DNA of 64,000 nt from Mucilaginibacter tundrae (GCF_013408825.1 NZ_JACCBZ010000001.1:62001-126000); one strand, 5' to 3'; positions 1 to 8,897 are shown, numbered from the stretch's first letter. The notes: a model not told the origin generated them from the sequence alone. Numbers and translations are program-made.

Positions 1-517
1 GTTTAAAGTCGGTAACGCCCGATAATGTTTTCAAATATCGCACCAAACTGGAGTTTGGGTTGTCGAAAACAATATTCATAGCTGTTTTAGCCTGCCCGTT
101 GAGCAATTTCTTAATATCAGCAACGGTTATTGTAGTATCATTTGACGCTTTGTTTACAATTATCGCTACCGCATCAATCGCAAAACGACTAACCGAAGGC
201 GTTAAATTTCTAGTTTTTAGAATCTTTAACTCATCGCTATCCAATTGCCTCGATAGGATTGCAACCCGAACACTGTCTTGCAATAACAGATTTACCACAT
301 CAGTTTCAGGTTTGTAGATTATTTGTGGTTGAGCCTTTGGGTCAAGCGCCTTAAAAATATAGTTCTCCTCGTCAACAATAGGTTCAAATGATTCGTCAGC
401 GGCAAATTTCGCGCTGCCTTCCGAAATGGTATCGTTGTAAGCAACGGGCTTTTGTTTACAGGCCTGTAATGCCAATAAAAATACAATGCCAAGGCCTGCT
501 ATTTTTAATTTATTCAT
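1..517 (-). CDS. PstS-like phosphate-binding lipoprotein, partial (3' end off window)
   Basis: Reading leftwards from ATG 517 (or the in-frame ATG at 520), the frame stays open to the window edge, about 172 residues. The N-terminus is a lipoprotein signal with lipobox LALQAC. The mature part resembles the PstS/type-2 periplasmic binding fold (Q-D-S-V-R-V-A-I-L-S-R stretch, then VAIIVNK and a TVADIKKLLNG segment). It overlaps the end of the upstream small membrane gene by about 8-11 bp, so it is translationally coupled to the Ton operon. Family members bind phosphate for ABC import, but a PstS-like lipoprotein at the end of a tonB operon without pstCAB is common in this phylum, and its ligand here is not evident. 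The C-terminus is missing. Confidence 0.75.
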   Translation of the reverse strand, partial: MNKLKIAGLGIVFLLALQACKQKPVAYNDTISEGSAKFAADESFEPIVDEENYIFKALDPKAQPQIIYKPETDVVNLLLQDSVRVAILSRQLDSDELKILKTRNLTPSVSRFAIDAVAIIVNKASNDTTITVADIKKLLNGQAKTAMNIVFDNPNSSLVRYLKTLSGVTDFK

Positions 518-740
518 CATCGGGTTGTTTTTTAAAAATACGGAATGACCTATATATGCCATAGGCCACAAGTAATCCTCCAACGGTCATTCGCTGTGTA
601 CTGCTCATATTAAGATCAAGTTTATTTGTAAACATAATCATTAACCCAAGTATGGTGACACACACCAATGTGACAACACCTAAAATGAGCAAAAACCGCC
701 TTGTGAGCGATTTTTGCTTATCATGTAAATTTGATGACAT
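510..740 (-). CDS. small membrane protein of the Ton operon
   Basis: A 76-residue protein beginning MSSNLHDKQ. An upstream in-frame ATG at 776 would overlap tonB by about 30 bp; ATG 740 lies 4 bp after the tonB stop and is preferred. Two hydrophobic segments are visible (about residues 17-38 and 51-65), with a basic N-terminus and a charged KKQPDDE tail. It sits between tonB and the PstS-like gene with overlapping ends, so it is co-transcribed. I do not recognise a domain. Its position suggests an accessory to Ton energy transduction, but that is inference. Confidence 0.7.
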   Translation of the reverse strand: MSSNLHDKQKSLTRRFLLILGVVTLVCVTILGLMIMFTNKLDLNMSSTQRMTVGGLLVAYGIYRSFRIFKKQPDDE

Positions 741-744
741 TTTT

Positions 745-1575
745 CTATTGATCCGCATCTGCCAGTGAGAAGGCAAACGAAATGGTAAATTGTACCCTTA
801 CATTTTGACCATTTTGTTTACCTGGCCTCCATGCTGGTGATGATTTAACTGCCGAAGCTGCTGCATCACCCATAGTAGGAGATGGTGCGCGTAGTACTTT
901 AACGTCAGTTAAACTTCCATCCTTTTCAACAACGAAAGTGATGATTACTTTACCTGATGTACCGTTTTCCCTATCAACTGCAGGGAATTTTACGCTTTTA
1001 GCTAAGTAGGCGTTAAACCCAGCTGCACCACCGTTTCTAAATTCTGGTTCTTGCTCTACCGCTGCAAACACCTGATTTGGGTCAGCCTCGGTAACTTTAG
1101 CATCAGAGTTACCAACCGGTGCATCGATGTTTATATCAGCATTCGGGTTACCTTTCTGATTGGTTTGACCCGGGTCAGCAGTTTTTAGTTCGGCAACCGT
1201 TGGCGGCGGAGTCTTAACCTCATTATCCGGTTTTACTACCGGAGGAGGGAACTTAACCTGGTCAACCTTCGGTTTTGGTGGTTCCGGAGGTGGGGGAGGT
1301 GGTTTTTTGGTTTGATCCACCGGTGGCGGTGGTAATAATTTAACATCCGTAAGCTTCACAATAGGTGGAGCTTTGGGGATGAACCCTTCAATGGCATTTA
1401 CAATAGTATTTATTGATATAATAAATATAAATACTGCTGAGCCAATGATTAGGGCAAGATTGGTATTCCTCGAGTTTGTATTTCTTAATTCGTAAGCGCC
1501 GTATTCCTTATTGCGCCCCTTAAAGATAACATCGGTCCAATCCTTCTTGAAAATATCTAATTTAGATCCTAACAT
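745..1575 (-). CDS. tonB: energy transducer TonB
   Basis: A 276-residue TonB. A cytoplasmic N-terminus (residues 1-38, with the NKEYGAYELR motif typical of Bacteroidota TonB) is followed by one membrane helix (about 41-62), a proline-rich periplasmic spacer (about 81-125, PPPPPPEPPKPK) and a C-terminal TonB domain (about 190-275, with KVIITFVVEKDGSL and SPAWRPGKQNG). It carries the proton-motive energy harvested by ExbB/ExbD to outer-membrane SusC/TonB-dependent receptors. It lies 34 bp after the second exbD in one operon. The SusC receptor at the right end of this window is a potential client. Confidence 0.93.
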   Translation of the reverse strand: MLGSKLDIFKKDWTDVIFKGRNKEYGAYELRNTNSRNTNLALIIGSAVFIFIISINTIVNAIEGFIPKAPPIVKLTDVKLLPPPPVDQTKKPPPPPPEPPKPKVDQVKFPPPVVKPDNEVKTPPPTVAELKTADPGQTNQKGNPNADINIDAPVGNSDAKVTEADPNQVFAAVEQEPEFRNGGAAGFNAYLAKSVKFPAVDRENGTSGKVIITFVVEKDGSLTDVKVLRAPSPTMGDAAASAVKSSPAWRPGKQNGQNVRVQFTISFAFSLADADQ

Positions 1576-1609
1576 CTTTCAGGCTTTTAATAATTTATTA
1601 ATAATCCTA

Positions 1610-2152
1610 TTACTTATATAGTCCGTCTCTTTTTAACAAACCAAGTTCAACAGGTGTAATATCAACTATAGCGCGGCTATCAATACCTGTTATATTAAGT
1701 TCATCCATTACGGTTACAACATTTTTATAGGTGCTTTGCGCGCTTGGTTTTACAACCACGATCATTCCCTGACCTCCATGGCTTAGTTTGATCGCTTTGT
1801 CCTGATCAATCAAAACCTTGCGCAAATCCTCTTTACCATAACCAATAACGGTAGGCTGTGTTTTTCCAGGCTCTCCTACAAACCACTCCAGTTTATTGTT
1901 ATCACCTAACAAAAGTGTCATTGTTCTGGTTGCAGGCACAGGTAACTGGTTTATTTGTTTATCATCCTTATCAGGCATGATCAATTCCATTGCTTTCGGC
2001 TTACTTAGGGTAGTTGTAAGGATGAAGAAGGTGATCAAAAGGAAAGCCAAATCCACCATGGCTGTTAAATCCACGCGTGTTGCTTTCTTCTTGGTTCTTA
2101 CCTTACCACCCTTATGTTTACCACCCCCGCCGGAGGTATCTAATTCTGCCAT
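1610..2152 (-). CDS. exbD: biopolymer transporter ExbD (second copy)
   Basis: A 180-residue ExbD/TolR-family protein. A Gly/Lys-rich cytoplasmic N-terminus precedes a single membrane helix (about residues 33-50). The helix carries the conserved proton-path aspartate D34 in the TAMVDLAFLLITFF motif, and a periplasmic domain follows. It starts 3 bp after the preceding exbD. Tandem unequal ExbD proteins are usual in Bacteroidota Ton complexes; the two copies here share the helix motif but diverge outside it. Confidence 0.93.
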   Translation of the reverse strand: MAELDTSGGGGKHKGGKVRTKKKATRVDLTAMVDLAFLLITFFILTTTLSKPKAMELIMPDKDDKQINQLPVPATRTMTLLLGDNNKLEWFVGEPGKTQPTVIGYGKEDLRKVLIDQDKAIKLSHGGQGMIVVVKPSAQSTYKNVVTVMDELNITGIDSRAIVDITPVELGLLKRDGLYK

Positions 2153-2155
2153 TTC

Positions 2156-2764
2156 TTATTTCGATTTTAAGGCTGTTATTAAATTAAATCTGTCAATTTT
2201 TTGTTTTTGCAAAGTAGATATCACCTTCTGTACAGTAGGGTATTCTTCTTCACTATCACCTTTAATTCCTATTTTCAGCTCCTTATCATGCAGGTATTTA
2301 TCGGCTAAACGTGCAGAGTGCACCCAATCATACAACTCATTAGTGTTGGTTGTATCAACCGGTACGCCTGGCTGGGCAATTGTTGATCTTTGTTTAGCAT
2401 CCATATCCAAAAAGCCTTTAAGCTGGGCAATTGGTAAGCCAAATGATTCTACACCTGAAAATGTATTCTTTTCATCAGGAGTGAAAGTAATTTTGTACTT
2501 ATCACCCATTATTTCTAATGTTTTTTTGCGTACATCATCGCCTTCAACATTAAAGAACACTTTTCCCTGGCCTATTAGGATGGTTGAAAAATCAACTTCG
2601 GGTATAGGGCCTATTATTGTTGCGGCAGGTATCCCAATTTTAGTCGGGTCTTGTGTTTTTGGTTTTGCTGATAATATGAAAAAGGTAAGCAAAAGGAATG
2701 CTACGTCGCACATTGCCGTCATGTCAATTGCCGTACTCTTCCTCGCGACTTTTACTCTGGGCAT
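2156..2764 (-). CDS. exbD: biopolymer transporter ExbD (first copy)
   Basis: A 202-residue ExbD family protein with a short basic N-terminus (MPRVKVARKS). One membrane helix (about 17-35) contains D20 in TAMCDVAFLLLTFF, the residue equivalent to the proton-relay Asp of ExbD. The periplasmic domain is followed by a C-terminal segment (KIGIKGDSEEEYPTVQKVI) matching the family's terminal fold. It lies 90 bp downstream of exbB with a hairpin between them, and 3 bp upstream of the second exbD. Confidence 0.93.
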   Translation of the reverse strand: MPRVKVARKSTAIDMTAMCDVAFLLLTFFILSAKPKTQDPTKIGIPAATIIGPIPEVDFSTILIGQGKVFFNVEGDDVRKKTLEIMGDKYKITFTPDEKNTFSGVESFGLPIAQLKGFLDMDAKQRSTIAQPGVPVDTTNTNELYDWVHSARLADKYLHDKELKIGIKGDSEEEYPTVQKVISTLQKQKIDRFNLITALKSK

Positions 2765-2802
2765 AATTTATTTTATTAAAATGAGTAAGTGTGAATAATT
2801 TA

Positions 2803-2835
2803 TATACACCGGCGGCCATTAGCTGCCGGTGTAAA
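2803..2835 (-). promoter_or_regulatory. intercistronic hairpin between exbB and exbD
   Basis: TACACCGGC (2805-2813) pairs perfectly with GCCGGTGTA (2825-2833) around an 11-nt loop, in the 90-bp exbB-exbD gap. No strong U-tract follows on the transcribed minus strand, so it looks more like an RNA stabiliser or partial attenuator than a full terminator. Confidence 0.5.
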
Positions 2836-2854
2836 ACAAATTGTACCTTTTTTA

Positions 2855-3691
2855 TTATTTTTTGTGTGATGCAGCAAATGTTTGCACAATGCTGAATCCT
2901 GTTTCGTCGATAGCGTAAGTAAGATTATCAATTTTTGATGTAAATACGTTGTACATTACAATTGATAATGCTGAAGTACTGATACCTAACGCTGTGTTTA
3001 CCAACGCTTCAGAGATAGCTGCTGATAATGCACCTGTATTAGTACCACCACCGTTACCTGCTAACTCGTGGAAAGCTGTGATCATACCCACAACCGTACC
3101 TAATAGACCGGTTAATGTACCAATAGATACCAGGGTAGCTATGATAGTTAAGTTTTGCTCCAACATTGGCATTTCTAAAGCTGTTGCTTCTTCGATGTCT
3201 TTTTGGATAGCTAAAGTTTTTTGATCAACATCAAGTGTTGGCTCATGTTCCATTTCGCGGTATTTCTTTAAACCGGCTTTAATTACGTTAGCAACTGAAC
3301 CTTTTTGTTTGTCGCATTCAGATGTAGCAGCATCGATGTTACCTGCTGATAAATGAGATTGAATTTTTCTAACAAAGGTATCAATACTGCTGGTTCCTGT
3401 TGCTTTACCAATAACGATGAAACGCTCGATAGAGAAAACAATTACCATTAATACATACCCTAATACCAAAGGCACTAAATAGCCGCCTCTGTGTACGATA
3501 CCAAATACGTCAGATGGTTCGCCACCTGCTACATCACCTCCTTTGTAGTGACTTGGGTCAGCAAGTACGATGAAGAATATCAAGCATGATATAACTAAAC
3601 AAATAGGAATTGCCAAACTGGCAAAAATGCTCGATGAGCTTGAGCTTTCTTTTTTTACTGGAGCGATTGGTTTTGACGGTACATTTGCCAT
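2855..3691 (-). CDS. exbB: MotA/TolQ/ExbB proton channel family protein ExbB
   Basis: A 278-residue ExbB. The first helix (about 21-45) and a second (about 69-95, ending in SIERFIVIGKA, the ExbB landmark) are followed by a cytoplasmic helical region. Two helices form the MotA_ExbB domain (about 178-250, TLTGLLGTVVGMITAFHEL and EALVNTALGISTSALSIVMYNVF). It forms the inner-membrane proton channel with ExbD and powers TonB. As first gene of the five- to six-gene minus-strand operon it follows a long AT-rich leader that probably holds the promoter. Confidence 0.94.
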   Translation of the reverse strand: MANVPSKPIAPVKKESSSSSSIFASLAIPICLVISCLIFFIVLADPSHYKGGDVAGGEPSDVFGIVHRGGYLVPLVLGYVLMVIVFSIERFIVIGKATGTSSIDTFVRKIQSHLSAGNIDAATSECDKQKGSVANVIKAGLKKYREMEHEPTLDVDQKTLAIQKDIEEATALEMPMLEQNLTIIATLVSIGTLTGLLGTVVGMITAFHELAGNGGGTNTGALSAAISEALVNTALGISTSALSIVMYNVFTSKIDNLTYAIDETGFSIVQTFAASHKK

Positions 3692-4189
3692 TACTTTAAA
3701 ATTTTAGTTTTTAGTCAGTGTTTATATAAATATGTTAATTAAATGCTTGTTTTTTAGCGGGTAACAAAAATAGAATTTTAATGAAATAAAAAAACTTTCT
3801 TTTTAGTAATACCACGCAATTTTTTACTGTTAAGTACTCATCAAAAACAATAATTGGTGAGTTAGTAACGCCTAAACCCAATTAAATTGTATGTTGAACC
3901 TTATTTTTTACAATACAACCTATTTTTTTCAATATTAACAAAAAATAATTTATAAAAAATGTGTAACTATTATGCTATCATTTGGTCTAAGTATATGTAA
4001 ACCTACAAATAACATTAATAACATACATATTTACAGAATATTAACCGTTTTGGTTAGTAATGGTTTTATTTTTCCCCGTATGTTTAATATTATTTAAATA
4101 TCATTTTCAGGCTTATATAACGATAATAAAAGCGTTGAATTGTGTCGATTTCATTAAATTTTCATCTTTTTTATTTATCGAAAATGGCC
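3692..4189 (-). other. AT-rich intergenic region upstream of exbB with a candidate -7 element
   Basis: About 500 bp without a credible gene on either strand, and very AT-rich. On the minus strand TATTTTTG at 3772-3765 matches the Bacteroidota -7 consensus TAnnTTTG about 75 bp upstream of exbB. A clear TTTG -33 box is not seen, so the promoter call is weak. Nothing else is recognised here. Confidence 0.4.
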
Positions 4190-4528
4190 TTATCCGCCCG
4201 CTTGCTTCACTTTGAAGCCATCAGCTTGTAATAAAGCCACAATTTTATCTCTAAAATCACCTTGTATCAATATCTCCCCGTCCTTTACTGAACCTCCAAC
4301 ACCACATTTTGATTTTAGTTTTTTTCCTATTTCTGCCAATGAGGTATCGGGACCAATAAACCCAGTTACACGGCTAACCAATTTACCGCCGCCTTTACGG
4401 TCCAAAAAAACTTTAAGGTTTTGTTGCTGAGGCGGCAAAGCTTCGTTTGATCCACTATTTTCCTGCTGATATTGAAAATTGGGATCGGTAGAATACATGA
4501 CCCCGGTATAATTATTTTTTTTCGACAT
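4190..4528 (-). CDS. SUI1/eIF1-like translation factor (YciH family)
   Basis: A 112-residue protein whose C-terminal 75 residues form the SUI1 fold: [18 protein letters not shown], then [20 protein letters not shown] and a final beta-hairpin. Bacterial SUI1 proteins bind the small ribosomal subunit and affect start-site selection; the bacterial role is less settled than the archaeal/eukaryotic one. The N-terminal 35 residues are polar and probably disordered. It lies 62 bp downstream of the lipid-kinase gene on the same strand. Confidence 0.85.
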   Translation of the reverse strand: MSKKNNYTGVMYSTDPNFQYQQENSGSNEALPPQQQNLKVFLDRKGGGKLVSRVTGFIGPDTSLAEIGKKLKSKCGVGGSVKDGEILIQGDFRDKIVALLQADGFKVKQAGG

Positions 4529-4590
4529 GTTTCTGAGTTTGATTATAAGCCCTAAGACGGGAATGCAAGATAAAGAAAAGTTTTTTTTAC

Positions 4591-5484
4591 TTATTGCTTG
4601 CGGCGATAGTTTTCGCCTGCTATAATTTTTAACGAAGAAGGTACTACCACAATTTCAATTTCGGTACCCGCAATGCGTGGTTCACCATCCAAATGCATAG
4701 GGCCGGATTTATCTCGCCGCACTTTAATGTTTTTGCCGCGCATAATTGATACATATTTTGAACCTTCGGATGTTTTAGTAAACATACGGATGCCCATTTC
4801 TATAAACCGCCATAAAGGGAATGGCCTGATCACGCAAACATCTATTAACCCATCCTGAACAGAAGCATGTGGAGACACATGCGCGTTATTACCATATTGG
4901 GATGAATTGGCAAAACTTAGCATAAACGCTTCATGTTGGCTTTTCGCCCCGTCTATATCTATATAATAGGTATCGGCCTTATAATTGGCGATCTCATGAA
5001 AGGCTGAATTAACGTAAGTGCTAAAGCCTCGCTTCTCTTCATGCGAAAAAACTTCGGCAGTGTGGGCATCAAAACCCATTCCCGCCATATTAAAGAACCA
5101 CTCTCCGTTGGCAGTTGCCGAATCGATCGATTCTACATGCCAATTATTAAGGTTTCTTATAGCAGCTTCTACATCCATTGGGATACTTAAAAATCTGGAA
5201 AGCCCATTACCCGAGCCATAAGGCAAAACACCCATAACCGTATTACTGCCCGTTATAGCCGAAGCAATCTCATTCACAGTACCATCGCCCCCAACAGCTA
5301 CTACTAACTCAAATTTATCAATAGCTTCTTTTGCAATGGTATGCGCATGCCTAACACCATCGCTAAAAACAATGGTATGTTCAAAAACAGCCTTATCCAG
5401 GTTCCTTTCTATTAAAGCCGGCACATCATCTTTCTTCTTCCCTCCCGCTACCGGATTTATAATAAATAAAGCTTTCCTTTTCAA
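4591..5484 (-). CDS. diacylglycerol/sphingosine kinase-family lipid kinase
   Basis: Contains the diacylglycerol kinase catalytic signature: [11 protein letters not shown] near the N-terminus and [16 protein letters not shown] with the nucleotide-binding GGDGT, then [16 protein letters not shown]. Members phosphorylate diacylglycerol or related lipids with ATP at the membrane. I place the start at TTG 5484 (LKRKALF, 297 residues). The only upstream in-frame ATG (5559) adds an unrelated 25-residue stretch and lies upstream of a good -7 element at 5513-5506. It is divergent from metK. Confidence 0.85.
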   Translation of the reverse strand: MKRKALFIINPVAGGKKKDDVPALIERNLDKAVFEHTIVFSDGVRHAHTIAKEAIDKFELVVAVGGDGTVNEIASAITGSNTVMGVLPYGSGNGLSRFLSIPMDVEAAIRNLNNWHVESIDSATANGEWFFNMAGMGFDAHTAEVFSHEEKRGFSTYVNSAFHEIANYKADTYYIDIDGAKSQHEAFMLSFANSSQYGNNAHVSPHASVQDGLIDVCVIRPFPLWRFIEMGIRMFTKTSEGSKYVSIMRGKNIKVRRDKSGPMHLDGEPRIAGTEIEIVVVPSSLKIIAGENYRRKQ

Positions 5485-5505
5485 CCAGATATATTTTAAT
5501 GCCGG

Positions 5506-5513
5506 CAAAAGTA
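5506..5513 (-). promoter_or_regulatory. candidate -7 element for the lipid kinase gene
   Basis: TACTTTTG on the minus strand fits TAnnTTTG and would start transcription near 5500, giving a leader of roughly 16 nt before TTG 5484. No clear -33 TTTG is seen. Confidence 0.4.
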
Positions 5514-5543
5514 AATGTATTTTCGGCTTTGTAAAAATTGTTT

Positions 5544-5551
5544 TATTTTTG
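5544..5551 (+). promoter_or_regulatory. candidate -7 element for metK
   Basis: TATTTTTG fits TAnnTTTG, with TTTC (5521-5524) 19 bp upstream as an imperfect -33. The predicted start near 5558 falls at the first base of the riboswitch-like leader, which supports both calls. Confidence 0.45.
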
Positions 5552-5557
5552 CCACCC

Positions 5558-5635
5558 AACGGTGGACTGATTTAATGTCCTGAACATATCAGGAACGGAT
5601 TGCAACCACGTAAAAAAGTGCTAAAACCATGCTTC
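5558..5635 (+). promoter_or_regulatory. candidate SAM-I-like riboswitch aptamer upstream of metK
   Basis: The 155-nt metK leader contains GTGG (5562-5565) able to pair with CCAC (5606-5609). It also has a perfect TCCTGA/TCAGGA hairpin (5578-5594), GCAACC (5602-5607) and GTGCTAAAACC (5618-5628). The last two match, in order, the hallmark GCAACC...GGTGCTAAwTCC of the SAM-I (S-box) core. The 5' half is shorter than the canonical aptamer, so it may be a lineage variant. A riboswitch sensing S-adenosylmethionine ahead of SAM synthetase is the expected feedback. No obvious terminator stem follows, so control could act on translation. Confidence 0.5.
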
Positions 5636-5712
5636 TTTTTACTACTGTCCAGTTAAATTCTTCTGCTTATTATTTACGTTTATCCTATTTCTTAAAGTTT
5701 ATTTAAAAAGAT

Positions 5713-6963
5713 ATGCCATACTTATTCACTTCAGAATCCGTGTCGGAAGGACATCCGGATAAAGTTGCCGATCAAATTTCAGACGCGCTGATTGATCAAT
5801 TTTTAGCTTTCGACCCAGATTCAAAAGTTGCCTGCGAAACTTTAGTTACTACCGGCCAGGTTTTTTTAGCGGGCGAGGTAAAGTCAAAGGCTTATTTAGA
5901 TGTACAAAAAATAGCCCGTGAAGTGATCAATAAAATTGGTTACACCAAAGGTGAATATATGTTTGATGGCAGTTCGTGCAGTGTGTTATCAGCAATTCAT
6001 GAGCAGTCGCCGGATATTAATCAGGGTGTTGACCGCCAGGCAAAAGAAGAACAGGGCGCAGGAGACCAAGGTATGATGTTTGGCTATGCCACTATAGAAA
6101 CTGATAACTATATGCCTTTAGCTCTGGATATTGCTCACGCTTTATTAATTGAGCTGGCAGCTATCCGCAGGGAAAACAGCGATATAAAATATCTGCGCCC
6201 GGATGCGAAATCGCAAGTGACTTTGGAGTATGACGATGACAACAAACCGACACGTATTGACGCGATTGTAATTTCGACCCAACATGATGACTTCGATGAA
6301 GAAAAAGCAATGTTGGCTAAAATCAGCAGCGACATCATCAGCATATTGATACCTCGTGTAAAGGCGAAATATCCTAAATACGCTCACTTTTTTAATAATG
6401 ATATTAAATACCATATTAACCCTACCGGAAAGTTTGTTATAGGTGGCCCGCATGGCGACACCGGCTTAACGGGCCGTAAGATCATCGTTGATACTTATGG
6501 TGGCAAAGGCGCGCATGGTGGTGGTGCATTTTCGGGTAAAGACCCTTCAAAGGTTGACCGCTCGGCTGCCTACGCAACCCGCCACATTGCTAAAAACCTG
6601 GTAGCTGCAGGTGTTTGCGACGAGGTATTGGTACAAGTATCATACGCTATAGGCGTTGCACAGCCTATGGGTATTTATGTAAACACCTATGGTACAAGTA
6701 AAGTAGGTTTGCACGACGGAGAGATAGCAAAAAAGGTAGAATCTATTTTTAATATGACCCCATACGCTATTGAAACCCGTTTTAAACTGCGTAACCCAAT
6801 TTACAGCGAAACCGCTGCATATGGCCACTTTGGTAAGCCAAGCCAGGTTGTAACCAAAACTTTTACAGGCCATGACGGACACACCATTACTAAAGAAGTG
6901 GAACTGTTTACCTGGGAAAAGTTAGACTATGTAGATAAAGTAAAAGCTGCTTTTAGCTTGTAA
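5713..6963 (+). CDS. metK: S-adenosylmethionine synthetase
   Basis: A 416-residue MetK making S-adenosylmethionine from methionine and ATP in the cytoplasm. The N-terminal ATP motif [13 protein letters not shown], the methionine-loop region [12 protein letters not shown] and the signature [25 protein letters not shown] stretch (about residues 255-275) are all intact. The length is typical for Bacteroidota MetK, which carries insertions compared with the 384-residue E. coli enzyme. It is monocistronic, with a terminator at 7001-7034 and a riboswitch-like leader. Confidence 0.97.
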   Translation: MPYLFTSESVSEGHPDKVADQISDALIDQFLAFDPDSKVACETLVTTGQVFLAGEVKSKAYLDVQKIAREVINKIGYTKGEYMFDGSSCSVLSAIHEQSPDINQGVDRQAKEEQGAGDQGMMFGYATIETDNYMPLALDIAHALLIELAAIRRENSDIKYLRPDAKSQVTLEYDDDNKPTRIDAIVISTQHDDFDEEKAMLAKISSDIISILIPRVKAKYPKYAHFFNNDIKYHINPTGKFVIGGPHGDTGLTGRKIIVDTYGGKGAHGGGAFSGKDPSKVDRSAAYATRHIAKNLVAAGVCDEVLVQVSYAIGVAQPMGIYVNTYGTSKVGLHDGEIAKKVESIFNMTPYAIETRFKLRNPIYSETAAYGHFGKPSQVVTKTFTGHDGHTITKEVELFTWEKLDYVDKVKAAFSL

Positions 6964-7000
6964 TAGCCCCCTCTAAATCTCCCCCTGTAGGGGAGACTTT
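6964..7000. repeat. GC-rich dispersed repeat, copy 1
   Basis: Reverse complement of this stretch begins AAAGTCTCCCCTAC and ends GATTTAGAGGGGGCT. It matches 16603-16640 and 22021-22058 over about 36 bp with very few differences. It contains a C-run/G-run hairpin (CCCCT..AGGGG). Confidence 0.8.
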
Positions 7001-7034
7001 AATAGCGATGGATGCACATTCATCGCTATTTTTA
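7001..7034 (+). terminator. rho-independent terminator after metK
   Basis: AATAGCGATG (7001-7010) and CATCGCTATT (7021-7030) form a perfect 10-bp stem followed by TTTTATTT. It lies between convergent metK and the GNAT gene. Confidence 0.8.
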
Positions 7035-7529
7035 TTTAAGCTCTTTTCGCATGATGTAATCGTTCATCCAATACGGGCCGATGGCAATGTCATCCTCATA
7101 CATTACCTTAAATCCCATTTTTTCATAAAAGCTTTTGGCTTTGTTATGGCGATTTACATTTAACTCTAGCAAATGCTTTCCAGCTTCCAATACCTTAGTA
7201 CTTACTTCGTTGATCAACAATTTGCCATAACCTTTGCCCTGTGTGGCAGGCAGGCAATATAATTTATGTAGCTTATAGATCTCTGAATCTTCCTCTCGTG
7301 GCGAATAAGCCGCGAACGCTACTATTTGTTTATCTTCAACAATCAGCATAAAGGTTTGCTCGTTATCTGTAATTTGCTGGGTTAGTTTTTGGGTAGAATA
7401 GATCTCGGCCAGCATATAATCCAGCTGCTCTTTTGATAGGATGGATAAATAGGTAGCATACCATATCTCCTGTGCCAACTGGCGAATAGTTTCAACGTCG
7501 GCAACCGTTGCGGTTCTGATAGAATACAT
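7032..7529 (-). CDS. GNAT family N-acetyltransferase
   Basis: A 165-residue GNAT fold. The acetyl-CoA-binding A motif is LPATQGKGYGKLLINEV (about 93-109, Q-x-x-G-x-G/A type), followed by the LELNVNRHNKAKSFYEKMGFKVMYED segment typical of the B motif and the N-x-x-A-x-x-F-Y-E-K-x-G-F pattern. The acceptor substrate cannot be told from sequence. It begins 23 bp after rarA ends, on the same strand. TATATTTG at 7541-7534 just before its ATG could be a separate near-leaderless promoter. Confidence 0.85.
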   Translation of the reverse strand: MYSIRTATVADVETIRQLAQEIWYATYLSILSKEQLDYMLAEIYSTQKLTQQITDNEQTFMLIVEDKQIVAFAAYSPREEDSEIYKLHKLYCLPATQGKGYGKLLINEVSTKVLEAGKHLLELNVNRHNKAKSFYEKMGFKVMYEDDIAIGPYWMNDYIMRKELK

Positions 7530-7551
7530 GGCGCAAATATATCGGGACGGT

Positions 7552-8832
7552 TTAATATTTATACCTATCGCCCCAAAGTTTCTTCAATTTATCCTTGGCT
7601 TCGTTCTCGCGGGCGTTGTTACCGGGCTCATATATCTTGGTTCCTGCTATGGCATCAGGTAGAAAGTCGAGATCTGTAAAGTTGCCTTCAAAGCTATGGG
7701 CATATTTGTAGCCTTTGCCATAGCCAATGTTCTTCATTAGTTTAGTTGGAGCATTACGCAGATGCAGCGGTACTGGCAGATCCCCGGTTTGCCTAACCAA
7801 AGCAATGGCCGCTCCAATAGCCGTAGTTGCCGAATTACTTTTGGGCGATGTAGCCAAATAAATCACCGTTTGGGATAGGATCAACTGTGATTCTGGCATA
7901 CCGATCTTATTCACAGCCTCAAAACAGGCTTGAGCAAGTAACAGCGCATTCGGATTAGCATTGCCAATATCCTCTGAAGCCAGTATCAGCATCCGCCGGG
8001 CAATAAACAGCGGGTCTTCGCCCCCAACTATCATCCGCGCCAACCAGTAAACCGCGCCGTTAGGGTCGCTGCCACGCATGGATTTGATGAATGCTGAGAT
8101 AATATCATAATGCTGTTCGCCGCCTTTATCGTACAGCGCCATGTTTTGCTGTACATGTTCCAGTACATTTTCATTAGTGAGTTCTATCTTTTTGCTTTTG
8201 AAGGCATTTACCAATAGCTCAAATATATTCAGCAGTTTGCGGGCATCGCCACCTGATAGCCGCAGTAATGCTTCATCCTCTTTAATATCTATCTTTTTAT
8301 CCCGCAGCACCACATCTTCTTTCATGGCCTTTTTTAGCAGGCTAACCAGGTCTTCTTCCTCCAGCGATTGCAGGATATAAATCTGACAGCGCGATAGCAA
8401 AGCCGAGATCACTTCAAAGGACGGATTTTCAGTAGTAGCGCCGATCAGCGTAACCGTGCCGCGCTCAACCGCTCCCAGTAACGAATCCTGTTGTGATTTG
8501 CTGAAGCGGTGTATCTCATCAATAAATAAAATCGGTAGCGTTTCGCCCTGCTCTTTAAGTAGTGAGGCCTTTTCGATCACTTCCCGCACATCCTTAACTC
8601 CCGAATTAATAGCACTTAGCGCGAAAAAAGGACGGTATAGCGTTTGCGATATAATATAAGCCAACGTAGTTTTCCCTACCCCCGGCGGCCCCCAAAATAT
8701 CATGGATGGCAGCACGCCCGACTCAATAGCCTTGCGCAATACGGCGCCCTTACCCACAAGGTGTTTTTGCCCCACATAATCATCCAGATTTTTGGGTCGC
8801 ATACGCTCGGCTAAAGGCGGCAGGTTTGTCAT
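7552..8832 (-). CDS. rarA: replication-associated recombination protein A (RarA/MgsA AAA+ ATPase)
   Basis: A 426-residue AAA+ ATPase. Walker A is GPPGVGKTT (48-56), Walker B LFIDEIHRF (102-110) and sensor 1 LIGATTENPSF (129-139). The MgsA C-terminal domain carries YWLARMIVGGEDPLFIARR and a final GYKYAHSFEGNF segment. Family members form tetramers acting at stalled replication forks, with a fold like clamp loaders. Length and motifs are canonical. It is divergent from the AlkA-like glycosylase with 65 bp between them; both belong to genome maintenance. Confidence 0.94.
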   Translation of the reverse strand: MTNLPPLAERMRPKNLDDYVGQKHLVGKGAVLRKAIESGVLPSMIFWGPPGVGKTTLAYIISQTLYRPFFALSAINSGVKDVREVIEKASLLKEQGETLPILFIDEIHRFSKSQQDSLLGAVERGTVTLIGATTENPSFEVISALLSRCQIYILQSLEEEDLVSLLKKAMKEDVVLRDKKIDIKEDEALLRLSGGDARKLLNIFELLVNAFKSKKIELTNENVLEHVQQNMALYDKGGEQHYDIISAFIKSMRGSDPNGAVYWLARMIVGGEDPLFIARRMLILASEDIGNANPNALLLAQACFEAVNKIGMPESQLILSQTVIYLATSPKSNSATTAIGAAIALVRQTGDLPVPLHLRNAPTKLMKNIGYGKGYKYAHSFEGNFTDLDFLPDAIAGTKIYEPGNNARENEAKDKLKKLWGDRYKY

Positions 8833-8897
8833 AATGTAAAAGTCAGAAATTTTAGGCTAAATCCTAAAGAAATTAGTAATTTTAAAATAACAATTAT

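Noticed and set aside
1896..2798. Long open frame on the plus strand opposite the two exbD genes
   Set aside because: It is antisense to two clear ExbD genes and its product has no recognisable domain.
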